Numbered from the stretch's first letter, positions 1 to 5,709 are shown. The stretch: 6,703 nt of DNA from JAEUPI01 sp035499355 (GCA_035499355.1 DATJYZ010000046.1:1-6703); one strand, 5' to 3'. Translations and numbers: made by a program. Notes: generated from the sequence alone by a model not told the origin.

Positions 1-1
1 C

Positions 2-577
2 GTGCACGAGGCGCTGCACGACGCCTTCGTCGAGCACTTCGTCGCCACCGTCAAAGGCTTCAAGGTCGGCGACCCCACCGACAGTGCCACCTACATCGGC
101 GCCATCACGCGCGCGCCGCAACTGGCGGTGCTCGACGCGCAGGTGGCCGACGCCAAGGCCAAGGGCGCGGTCCTGCGCGTCGGCGGCCATCGACTGCCCG
201 GCCCCGGCAACTGGTATGCCCCCACGGTGTTCACCCACGTGAACCACGCGATGGAGCTGATGCGCGAAGAGAGCTTCGGCCCGATCATCGGCATCCAGCA
301 GGTGCGCGGCGACGACGAAGCCGTCGCGCTGATGAACGACACGCGCTACGGCCTCACCGCCGGCGTGTACACCAGGGACGAGGCCAAGGCACGCGAACTG
401 CTTGCGCGCGTCAATGCCGGCAGCGTCTATTGGAACTGCTGCGATCGCGTGAGCCCGCGCCTGCCGTGGTCGGGGCATGGCGACTCGGGCATCGGGCTGA
501 CGCTGTCGACCCACGGCATCCAGACCTTTACGCGACCCAAGGCCTGGCATCTGAGGCTCCCCCCCGATGCGGCCTAG
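2..577 (+). CDS. Aldehyde dehydrogenase family protein, C-terminal 191 residues (5' end outside window)
   Basis: NAD(P)-dependent oxidation of an aldehyde to a carboxylate; the substrate cannot be read from this part. The frame is open to the left edge, so the GTG at base 2 is an internal Val codon and not a start. Visible hallmarks are EESFGP at fragment residues 89-94, whose Glu90 and Phe92 match the family's cofactor-ribose contacts, then the RYGLTAGVYTRD segment (115-126). The C-terminal active-site loop is NCCDRVSPRLPWSGHGDSGIG-like (145-165), in place of the more common PFGG-x-K-x-SG. The catalytic Cys and the Rossmann NAD-binding part lie upstream, outside the window. The two adjacent Cys before the loop and the PWSGHGDSG variant suggest a subfamily away from the classical betaine or succinate-semialdehyde enzymes. 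The TAG stop lies inside a small hairpin. The phosphatase gene follows 84 bases later on the same strand. The family call is secure; the substrate is unknown. Confidence 0.93.
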   Translation: MHEALHDAFVEHFVATVKGFKVGDPTDSATYIGAITRAPQLAVLDAQVADAKAKGAVLRVGGHRLPGPGNWYAPTVFTHVNHAMELMREESFGPIIGIQQVRGDDEAVALMNDTRYGLTAGVYTRDEAKARELLARVNAGSVYWNCCDRVSPRLPWSGHGDSGIGLTLSTHGIQTFTRPKAWHLRLPPDAA

Positions 578-584
578 CGGCCGC
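569..584 (+). terminator. GC hairpin with the ALDH stop codon in its loop
   Basis: GCGGCC (569-574) pairs perfectly with GGCCGC (579-584) around the 4-base loop TAGC, which contains the TAG stop (575-577). No T-run follows, so this is not a canonical intrinsic terminator. It could slow or end transcription, or be chance in GC-rich DNA. Confidence 0.35.
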
Positions 585-661
585 CTCCCTCTCCGGCGGG
601 CGACACCAGCGGCCCGGCAAGGGCGGATCCGCGGTGTCCGCTCGACCTTGCATTGAGCGTC

Positions 662-1348
662 ATGCCACGGCCGCTTTGTCTCACGCTGTTCGACCTCGAC
701 CACACGCTGCTCGATGGCGACAGCGACGTGCTGTGGTGCGACTTCCTGCTGCGGCGCGGCGAGCTTGATCGTGCCACCTTCGAACCGCGCAACCAGCAGA
801 TGGAGCGCGAGTACCGGGCCGGCACGGTTAGCCCGCAGGCGTTCTGCGAGTTCTACGTGTCCACGCTGGCTGGCCGCACGCCCGCGCAGTGGGAGCCGCT
901 GCGCCGTGCGTTCCTCGACGACGTGATCGCGCCGCGCATCGGCCGTGCGGCGCATGCGCTGGTCGAACGTCACCGCAGCGCCGGCGAACTGGTGGTGCTC
1001 ACCACCGCGACCAACCGCTTCATCACCGAGCTGACCGCGGCGCACCTCGGGCTGCAGCACCTGATCGCCACCGAATGCGAGACTTCCGCCGACGGCCGCT
1101 TCACCGGCCGCATCGCCGGCACGCTGAACATGCGCGAAGGCAAGGTCACGCGGCTGCAGCAGTGGCTGGCCACGCAGCGCATCGACATGCGCGCTTGCGA
1201 AACCACGTTCTACAGCGACTCCATCAACGACCTGCCGCTGCTGCTGACCGTGCGCAAGCCGGTGGCGGTGAACCCCGACCTGCGCCTCGCGGCCGAAGCG
1301 GGCGAGCGCGGCTGGACCGTGCTCACCCTGCGCGACCTGGCGAGCTGA
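662..1348 (+). CDS. HAD-IB family phosphatase (SerB-like subfamily IB hydrolase)
   Basis: Predicted cytoplasmic Mg-dependent phosphomonoesterase of 228 residues, a normal size for subfamily IB. All four HAD motifs are present: motif I FDLDHTLL with nucleophile Asp11 and acid/base Asp13; motif II Thr114-Thr115 in VVLTTATN; motif III Lys161 in REGKVTRL; motif IV SDSINDLPLL with Asp186 and Asp190. The alpha-helical stretch between motifs I and II (about 20-100) is the C1 cap of the SerB-type branch. The physiological substrate is not readable; relatives are annotated as phosphoserine phosphatase-like or simply HAD-IB hydrolases. I chose the ATG at 662 because motif I then begins about nine residues in. 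An in-frame TTG at 653 would add three residues, and neither has a clear Shine-Dalgarno. The stop codon lies in a hairpin loop shared with the convergent minus-strand gene, whose stop is 15 bases away. Confidence 0.93.
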   Translation: MPRPLCLTLFDLDHTLLDGDSDVLWCDFLLRRGELDRATFEPRNQQMEREYRAGTVSPQAFCEFYVSTLAGRTPAQWEPLRRAFLDDVIAPRIGRAAHALVERHRSAGELVVLTTATNRFITELTAAHLGLQHLIATECETSADGRFTGRIAGTLNMREGKVTRLQQWLATQRIDMRACETTFYSDSINDLPLLLTVRKPVAVNPDLRLAAEAGERGWTVLTLRDLAS

Positions 1349-1356
1349 CTCGCCGG
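1337..1356. terminator. Hairpin between convergent genes, HAD stop codon in the loop
   Basis: GGCGAG (1339-1344) pairs perfectly with CTCGCC (1349-1354) around the loop CTGA, which contains the phosphatase TGA stop (1346-1348). In plus-strand RNA one G-U and one C-G pair extend the stem to eight positions (1337-1356). The hairpin also lies nine bases past the stop of the convergent DUF4230-like gene, so one palindrome could serve both transcripts. There is no T-tract on either side. Confidence 0.4.
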
Positions 1357-1362
1357 TGCCCG

Positions 1363-2034
1363 CTACTGCTCGCGCACGAACGGCGGCGGTGCGGCACCGA
1401 GCGCCTCGATCGGCTCGTCGGCGAAGAACACCTGCACCTTGTAGGCCGACGCCGGCTGCCAACGCGGTTGCGCCACCAGCCACTTGGTGACGAACTCGGT
1501 CACCGTGGTGCGCGCAGCCTCGCGCTGGAACTGGATGTAGCTCGGCAGCACCGCCTTGGCCGCCAGGCTCTGGGTGATCGAGCGCTGCAGGCGGTCGAGC
1601 TCGTCGGCGCCGGTGAACAGCGACCAGGCGCCGGAGGCGTAGCGCTCCAGCTTCGCGGTGTCGATCGCCACCGGCAGCGTCGGCTGCACGCGCGGCGCGA
1701 TGACGATGAAGGTCTTGTCGCGCAGCGTCACCTTCCATTCCGGCGCCAACTCGACGTGGTATTGGTACACCGCTTGCACGCGGATCTGGCTGGTGGTCTG
1801 CCCGACCGGCACGCCGAGCACGGTGTGCTCCGCGGTGGCCTGGAAGAACTCCGGCGCCTTGATCGTGCTGACCGCCAGCGTGCCGCCCTTGGTGCGAATG
1901 ACCTCGAATTGGTCCACCGCCGGCGATTGCGTGACGACGACACGCCGCTGCGCGCCGCCCTCGCGCAGCAGGAAGAACAGGTTGGCCAGCAGGCTGGCGA
2001 CCACCAGCAGCGCGAAGGCGATGCGCATCGTCAT
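1363..2034 (-). CDS. Membrane-anchored DUF4230-like protein of unknown function
   Basis: A 223-residue protein with a single hydrophobic helix at about residues 4-23 (IAFALLVVASLLANLFFLL). The helix is followed by basic residues and no clear signal-peptidase site, so it is most likely an N-terminal membrane anchor; topology is not proven. The rest is soluble. A beta-rich part (about 43-127) includes LGVPVGQT, an alternating IRVQAVYQYHVEL strand and IAPRVQPTLPVAID. A mostly helical part (about 128-188) follows. This order (short TM, strand with V/I-rich 'LGVPxG', LP-x-V-x-ID, then helices) resembles DUF4230; I recognise it by eye only. No catalytic motif is visible. It is the last gene of the racemase/NTF2/DUF1697 run, 30 bases after DUF1697. 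The ATG at 2034 has a second in-frame ATG two codons on and no strong Shine-Dalgarno, so the start could shift slightly. Gene reality is strong; the family call is moderate. Confidence 0.8.
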   Translation of the reverse strand: MTMRIAFALLVVASLLANLFFLLREGGAQRRVVVTQSPAVDQFEVIRTKGGTLAVSTIKAPEFFQATAEHTVLGVPVGQTTSQIRVQAVYQYHVELAPEWKVTLRDKTFIVIAPRVQPTLPVAIDTAKLERYASGAWSLFTGADELDRLQRSITQSLAAKAVLPSYIQFQREAARTTVTEFVTKWLVAQPRWQPASAYKVQVFFADEPIEALGAAPPPFVREQ

Positions 2035-2053
2035 GGCGAGCGCATTGTCTCAG

Positions 2054-2075
2054 CGCACGGGCGCCTACCCGCGCA
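2054..2075 (-). terminator. Hairpin around the DUF1697 stop codon
   Basis: In minus-strand RNA the last coding bases GCGCGGG pair with CCCGUGC beyond the stop, with one internal G-U and a possible outer U-G. The 6-base loop UAGGCG contains the TAG stop (2067-2065). No U-tract follows. The DUF4230-like gene starts 20 bases further on, so any termination would be partial. Confidence 0.3.
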
Positions 2076-2601
2076 GGCGTTGCGACAGGCCGTGCAACAT
2101 CACCGCGCGGCGCAGCGTGGTGCGCACCTTGAGCTTGCGCTCGAACACGGCGTTGGAGAGTGTCGATTCGCGCTGACCGACGCGGCTGGTCCAGTAGACC
2201 TCGGTGCCGTCGACGACGAAGTCGTCGACGGCGCTGCGCAACGCCAGCAGCGCCGCCACCTGCGGCGCGGGAAGCGGTGTGGTGAGAAAGGCGACGTTGA
2301 CGTCTGCCAGCGTGCGATCGCTGGCCAGTGACATGCCACGCCGCGCGATCTCGTGCAGCTGGGCGGCGCTGCGCACGAACGCGTGGGTCTCGAAGTCGAG
2401 CCGCGCGTTGAGGCCGCGCTCGATGGCCGCGGCCAGCGCATCGGCCTTGCGCGCGGTGCTGCCGAACACCACGTTGCCGCTGTTGATGTAGGTGAGCACG
2501 TCGGCGTGGCCGAGGTCGCGGAAGTGCTGTGCCAGCACCGCCATCTTGACGAAGCGCCCGCCGACGTTGATGGCGCGCAGGAAGGCGACATAGGTCGTCA
2601 T
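2065..2601 (-). CDS. DUF1697 family protein
   Basis: A 178-residue protein, the usual size for DUF1697, whose biochemical role is unknown. The N-terminus carries the family signature: TYVAFLRAINVGGR (residues 3-16), then LGHADVLTYINSGNVVF (30-46). A second conserved part contains VNVAFLTTPLP (101-111). The C-terminal SRVGQRESTLSNAVFERKLKVRTT-type segment (139-162) is typical of the family. No signal peptide or membrane segment is seen, so it is probably cytosolic. The ATG at 2601 was chosen because the signature begins at residue 3; the frame stays open far upstream, but only across the neighbouring genes. A GAGGG lies just upstream at a short spacing. It starts 20 bases after the NTF2-like gene, consistent with one transcript. 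Two strong hairpins lie within the gene and a third spans its stop codon. Confidence 0.92.
   Translation of the reverse strand: MTTYVAFLRAINVGGRFVKMAVLAQHFRDLGHADVLTYINSGNVVFGSTARKADALAAAIERGLNARLDFETHAFVRSAAQLHEIARRGMSLASDRTLADVNVAFLTTPLPAPQVAALLALRSAVDDFVVDGTEVYWTSRVGQRESTLSNAVFERKLKVRTTLRRAVMLHGLSQRLRG
2202..2236 (-). other. Strong intragenic hairpin in DUF1697
   Basis: A perfect 12-bp inverted repeat: GCCGTCGACGAC (2206-2217) and GTCGTCGACGGC (2221-2232), separated by only GAA. Four outer positions extend it as two Watson-Crick and two G-U pairs in minus-strand RNA, giving 16 paired positions with a UUC loop. It encodes the Val/Asp-rich VDDFVVDG part of DUF1697 (about residues 125-132). 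The preferred codons GAC (Asp) and GTC (Val) are reverse complements, so part of the symmetry is a codon-usage effect. Confidence 0.6.
2306..2325 (-). other. Second intragenic hairpin in DUF1697
   Basis: GCCAGCG (2306-2312) pairs perfectly with CGCTGGC (2319-2325) around a 6-base loop. It lies in the coding sequence for about residues 92-99 (LASDRTLA). This is a 7-bp GC stem of unknown significance. Confidence 0.4.
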
Positions 2602-2611
2602 TGCCCTCGGG

Positions 2612-2629
2612 CGGCCCTGGCTCAGGCCG
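2612..2629 (-). terminator. Small hairpin at the NTF2-like stop codon
   Basis: CGGCC (2629-2625 on the minus strand) pairs with GGCCG (2616-2612). The 8-base loop begins with the TGA stop (2624-2622). It lies in the 20-base gap before DUF1697. The stem is only 5 bp, so this is weak evidence by itself. Confidence 0.22.
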
Positions 2630-3005
2630 GCGACGGACCGCGCCAGGCGAACTGTGCCGGGTCGTAGAAGAACTGCTCCTCGACGATGCGCTCGCCGTGC
2701 CAGCGCTGGTAGGCCAGCTCCTCGAGCTCGCGCACGCGGCCGTCGTGGCCTTCGAAGCGAAAGATCCAGCGCACCACCACGACATCGCCGTCGACCAGTA
2801 CCGGCCGCACGCAGCGCGAGTGCACCGAACGTGCCCGCGCCAGCGCCGCACGCTCGTTGGCGACGAGCGCGCCGCGCCCGGTGCGCGGCGGATGCATGTT
2901 TTCGCGCATCGATGCGTCCTCGGCGTAGAACTCCTCGATCGCCTCGACGTGGGCGTTGCTTTCGACGCGGGCGACAAAGCGTTGGAGGGTGGTGGCGGCG
3001 GGCAT
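2622..3005 (-). CDS. NTF2-like / SnoaL-like domain protein
   Basis: A 127-residue single-domain protein of the NTF2-like superfamily, a cone-shaped alpha+beta fold used for small-ligand binding or by some isomerases and hydrolases. The pattern fits SnoaL-like proteins: an N-terminal helical part (LQRFVARVESNAHVEAIEEFY, about 7-27), AEDASMRENMHPPRTGRGAL (28-47), then strands DGDVVVVRWIFRF (72-84) and VRELEELAYQRWHGERIVEEQFFYDP (91-116). The last contains the family's recurrent [F/W]-x-x-G-x-I-x-E-E-x-[F/Y]-like strand. No substrate can be assigned. The ATG at 3005 gives the expected N-terminus. There is no obvious Shine-Dalgarno in the 17 bases between it and the racemase stop, so expression may depend on translational coupling. 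The ligand may be linked to the adjacent racemase-like enzyme, but that is inference from position only. Confidence 0.87.
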   Translation of the reverse strand: MPAATTLQRFVARVESNAHVEAIEEFYAEDASMRENMHPPRTGRGALVANERAALARARSVHSRCVRPVLVDGDVVVVRWIFRFEGHDGRVRELEELAYQRWHGERIVEEQFFYDPAQFAWRGPSPA

Positions 3006-3022
3006 GATGGCGGGTCGTCGTG

Positions 3023-3712
3023 CTAGGGTGTTGCGCCGGACAACGACGCGTGCAGCGCGGCGCGGGCGAGCAGCCGCGTCGAGTCGAGCGTCGGCAGGCT
3101 CGCATTGGTGTCGTCGATGACCAGCGGAAGCTCGGTGCAGCCGAGCACGACGGCGTCGCAGCCCTGGTCGCGCAGACGATCGATCACGGTCTGCAGCGCA
3201 CTCACCGACGCCGGCGCGAACACGCCCTTGACCAGCTCGTCCATGATGATGCGATGGACCTCGTCGCGTTCCGCGACGCTCGGGCGCACGTAGTCCGCCG
3301 GATAGACGGCGCTGTCGACCAGCCAGCGCGTGCCGGTGAGACCGACGCGCCGGAACCCGCGCGCCGACGCTTCGGCGGCCACCACCTCGGCGATGTGCAG
3401 CCACGGCCGCGGCGCGTGCGGCAGCACCCGCGGCATCGCCCGGTGGATCGTGTTGTCCGGGCAGATCAGCACCTGCGCGCCGATGGCCGCCAGCTTGCGC
3501 GCCGAGTCGAGCATGAGCTCGGCCACGCCGGCCCAGTCGTCGCGGTCGATGCAGCGCACGTAGTCTGCCAGCGAGTGCGAATGCATCGCCACCTCGGGGT
3601 GCGCGTGCGGCCCCAGCAGCGTCGCCGCCTCGACGCACACGGTGCGGTAGCACAGCGACGCGCCTTCGGCCGAGCAGGCGACGATGCCGATCGATCGGGG
3701 CCTGGGAGTCAT
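3023..3712 (-). CDS. Aspartate/glutamate racemase family protein with Asp in place of the first catalytic residue
   Basis: A 229-residue protein, normal for the Asp/Glu racemase superfamily of cofactor-independent two-domain enzymes. SIGIVACSAEGASLCYR (7-23) is the first Rossmann-like strand-loop. CPDNTIH (84-90) sits where racemases have (C/T)-N-T-x-H, and VVLGCTELPLVID (188-200) carries the second catalytic Cys192. Position 86, immediately before Asn87-Thr88, is therefore Asp, with a Cys two residues earlier. Racemases in this family normally use a Cys or Thr/Cys pair, so a non-racemase activity, altered specificity or a distinct subfamily is possible. The ATG at 3712 lies 78 bases beyond the esterase stop. 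A weak GAAGAG precedes it, and a 7-codon reading frame upstream ends in ATGA overlap with this start. It is the likely first gene of a four-gene run with NTF2-like, DUF1697 and DUF4230-like genes. Superfamily call secure, reaction uncertain. Confidence 0.9.
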   Translation of the reverse strand: MTPRPRSIGIVACSAEGASLCYRTVCVEAATLLGPHAHPEVAMHSHSLADYVRCIDRDDWAGVAELMLDSARKLAAIGAQVLICPDNTIHRAMPRVLPHAPRPWLHIAEVVAAEASARGFRRVGLTGTRWLVDSAVYPADYVRPSVAERDEVHRIIMDELVKGVFAPASVSALQTVIDRLRDQGCDAVVLGCTELPLVIDDTNASLPTLDSTRLLARAALHASLSGATP

Positions 3713-3790
3713 CGGGCGCTCTTCGCGTTCATCGGTGAAGCGTGCGGCCGCGAGATGGTAGCCGCTGGCGACTGCGTGCGCTGCGTGGCA
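3713..3790. other. Intergenic region between esterase and racemase genes
   Basis: A 78-base gap between co-oriented minus-strand genes, the likely place for a promoter of the racemase run. On the minus strand there is a TACCAT at 3760-3755, 4 of 6 with the -10 consensus, but no acceptable -35 at 16-18 bases. A near-direct repeat CACGCAGCG/CACGCAGTCG lies next to the esterase stop. No T-tract terminator is seen. Confidence 0.3.
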
Positions 3791-4753
3791 CTAGGGCTTC
3801 GGATGCTGTTGGAAGAAGTTCCAGATCAGCGCCGCACCGTCGACATTGCGGCACACCTTGCCGACCAGGCGCTGCGGCAGGTACTGCGAGCCGCCAGGCC
3901 AGGTGTGACCGCCGCCGTCGAGCTTGAGCAAGGCCACGCCCGTGCCCCGGGCACAGTCGGTGTAGGTCAGCCGAATGGCGACGCAGTCGCCGCCACCATC
4001 GGCCGGCTCGACGCGCGGTGTCGCGCCGCAGCCGTCGTGCGCGGCCCAGCGCTGCGCAGACTCTTCGGCGCCCACCACCTCGCCGCGCGCGCTGGCCAGC
4101 ACCCGAACCTCGCCCCCGGCGTAGGGCACCAGCGGATCGAGAGTGCCGTGCACCAGCAGCACCGACACCGGCGCCTGCGGCTGGAACGACGCCAGCAGCG
4201 GCTTAGGCAGACCGCCAGCCACCGGCGCGATCGCCGCGATGCGCGGCGCCAGCGCGACGGCGACGCGGTGCGAAAACATTGCACCGTTGCTGATACCGGT
4301 GGCGTAGACGCGTTTCTCGTCGACCCGCGTCTGCGCGGCCACGGCCTCGATCAACGCGGCGACGAAGGCCACGTCGTCGACGCCGTCGCGCTGTGCGGCG
4401 ACGGCGTCGGCGCCACGGCCGTCGTTCCAGCTGCGGCGATGCCCGGCCGGATAGGCGACGACGAAACCCTGGCGGTCGGCGAGCTCGCTGAAGCGGCTTT
4501 CGCGTTCGATCTGCTGCGGCGTGCCGCCGCCGCCGTGAAACACCAGCAGCAAGGGGACAGCCCGTGCGGCATCGACACCGCGTCCCACGTGCAGCCGGTA
4601 GCTGCGCTCAGTGCCGTCAACCCGCAGCGTGAGCTCGCGGGTGGCCGCGATCGCATCGCGCTCGTCGGCCGTGGCGGCCAACGCGGCGCCGGCGACCACC
4701 GCGCAGGCCAGGATTGCGGCCGTGAGCTGCAGCGGTCGACGCAGGCGCGTCAC
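3791..4753 (-). CDS. Secreted alpha/beta-hydrolase esterase, PHB depolymerase-like / LpqC family (COG3509)
   Basis: A 320-residue predicted exported carboxylester hydrolase. Residues 1-27 are a Sec-type signal peptide: RLRR, a hydrophobic core LQLTAAILACAVVAGAALA, and likely cleavage after an Ala near 26-27. The mature part holds the oxyanion-loop HGGGG (73-77), the nucleophile elbow GISNG with Ser155, the acid loop HGTLDPLVPY with Asp206, and catalytic His283 in GGGHTWPGG. SWNDGRGAD (108-116) and the DGVDDVAF segment are typical of this branch. Four mature Cys (242, 257, 267, 301) could form disulfides in the periplasm or outside. There is no separate polymer-binding domain, so soluble oligoesters or feruloyl/acetyl esters are as likely as PHB. 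The start is GTG at 4753: its last two bases and the next A form the TGA stop of the upstream GST gene (GTGA overlap), arguing for translational coupling. No good independent Shine-Dalgarno is seen. Confidence 0.92.
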   Translation of the reverse strand: MTRLRRPLQLTAAILACAVVAGAALAATADERDAIAATRELTLRVDGTERSYRLHVGRGVDAARAVPLLLVFHGGGGTPQQIERESRFSELADRQGFVVAYPAGHRRSWNDGRGADAVAAQRDGVDDVAFVAALIEAVAAQTRVDEKRVYATGISNGAMFSHRVAVALAPRIAAIAPVAGGLPKPLLASFQPQAPVSVLLVHGTLDPLVPYAGGEVRVLASARGEVVGAEESAQRWAAHDGCGATPRVEPADGGGDCVAIRLTYTDCARGTGVALLKLDGGGHTWPGGSQYLPQRLVGKVCRNVDGAALIWNFFQQHPKP

Positions 4754-5697
4754 GCCGATGCCGCGCCCAATTCGTAGCCGACCTTCGGAAAGTGCACCCG
4801 CACCGTGCCGACGCCGGGCGCCTCGCGCGTCAGCGTGACATGCCGATCCGACATCGCGCTGACGGTGCCGGCCATCGGGTCGCGGCCGTAGTCGTCGGCG
4901 GTGAGCGTCATCGCCTGGCCGATGCGCTCGTCTTCGACCGTCGGCCAGTCCGGCCGCCATGGCGCCTCGCCCTGCGCGGCGCGTGCCTCGTGCAGCGCCT
5001 CGTCGGGTGTCATCGGCTCGCTGCGGCCATGGCCGATGGCGGCCATGCGATCGGCCCAGGCACACAGCGCCGGCACGCGCTGCAGCACGGCGTCGCGCTG
5101 CGGCGGCTGGCGCAGCCACCACAGCGTGTGGTAGGCGCTGAAGTCGGCGGCCGTCGGTTGGTTGCCGCAGAGGTACTGGCCGCCCGCGCGCAGCAGGTCG
5201 TCGAGCACCGCCAGGTAGATCAGCACGTGGTCGCGCGCGCTGCCACGCACGCTGCCCGAGCGTCGCGTGTCGACCGCCGGCGCCATGAACGGCGCGCGGT
5301 CGCGCAGGAAATCGCCCGGATGGATGCCGGCTTCCAGCAGCGGCTGCACGTCGTCGCGCGACTCGAAGCGCACCGGGCCCATCATCACGAACGCGCGCGG
5401 CTCGGCCCAATTGGCGATCAACATCGATACGGCGCGCGCGTGGGTCGGAAAGAGCGGCGGCGACGGCGTCACCGAGTCGAGCACCTCGGCCATCAGGCGC
5501 GTGTCGACGAAGTAATCTGCGCCGCGTTGCAGCACCGGAATGCGGCGGAACGCACCGAACACCGGCTGCAGGCCGGGGCGCGGCGGCAATGGCGACACCG
5601 CCACCGAGCGCCAGCTCGCGCCCTTGAAGCCGAGCAGCAGCCGCGCCTTCTCGGCATACGGCGACAGGCCGTAGTGGTGCAGGATCCAGCGGCTCAT
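4750..5697 (-). CDS. Glutathione S-transferase family protein with C-terminal beta-rich extension
   Basis: A 315-residue protein, about 100 longer than ordinary GSTs. Residues 3-75 form the thioredoxin-like domain: HHYGLSPYAEKARLLLGFKG, with Ser12-Pro13-Tyr14 at the usual active-site turn; RRIPVLQ (51-57) with the cis-Pro54; and VDTRLMAEVLD (64-74), where Asp65-Thr66 replaces the usual Glu-Ser glutathione clamp. A helical domain (about 85-225) contains the N-capping/ADF motif PTAADFSAYHTLWWLR (181-196). Residues from about 245 to 315 (GQAMTLTADDYGRDPMAGTV, then VTLTREAPGVGTVRVHFPKVGY) look like a small beta domain not found in classical GSTs. It has no signal peptide, so it is cytosolic, unlike the esterase encoded immediately downstream with a GTGA overlap. 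The start ATG has the best ribosome site in the window, AGGAGG at 6 bases. Glutathione dependence is likely but not proven. Confidence 0.92.
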   Translation of the reverse strand: MSRWILHHYGLSPYAEKARLLLGFKGASWRSVAVSPLPPRPGLQPVFGAFRRIPVLQRGADYFVDTRLMAEVLDSVTPSPPLFPTHARAVSMLIANWAEPRAFVMMGPVRFESRDDVQPLLEAGIHPGDFLRDRAPFMAPAVDTRRSGSVRGSARDHVLIYLAVLDDLLRAGGQYLCGNQPTAADFSAYHTLWWLRQPPQRDAVLQRVPALCAWADRMAAIGHGRSEPMTPDEALHEARAAQGEAPWRPDWPTVEDERIGQAMTLTADDYGRDPMAGTVSAMSDRHVTLTREAPGVGTVRVHFPKVGYELGAASA

Positions 5698-5703
5698 GCG
5701 GCG

Positions 5704-5709
5704 CCTCCT
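5704..5709 (-). promoter_or_regulatory. Strong Shine-Dalgarno of the GST gene
   Basis: AGGAGG on the minus strand with 6 bases before the ATG (5697-5695). It is the only full-consensus ribosome site in the window and fixes the GST start. Confidence 0.85.

Noticed and set aside
1093..1110. CGGCCG repeated with a 6-base gap inside the HAD gene
   Set aside because: A self-complementary 6-mer in GC-rich coding sequence; expected often by chance.
889..2331. Long open frame on the plus strand across the HAD and DUF4230-like genes (480 codons)
   Set aside because: It overlaps several well-supported genes, its product is His/Arg/Ala-rich without family motifs, and such frames arise from GC-rich codon usage.
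2905..2916. 12-bp palindrome CGCATCGATGCG in the NTF2-like gene
   Set aside because: An isolated gapless palindrome within coding sequence, with no partner site or start-region position to suggest a function.
2602..3105. N-terminal extension of the DUF1697 frame back to 3105
   Set aside because: The extension runs through the NTF2-like gene and translates to Arg-rich nonsense; the family signature starts right after the ATG at 2601.
3020..4777. 585-codon plus-strand frame opposite the racemase and esterase genes
   Set aside because: Low-complexity, Arg/His/Ala-rich translation antisense to genes with full catalytic motifs; a codon-usage shadow.
4754..5410. N-terminal extension of the esterase frame back to 5410
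   Set aside because: It runs through the GST gene and would bury the signal peptide inside the protein; the GTG overlapping the GST stop explains the real start.
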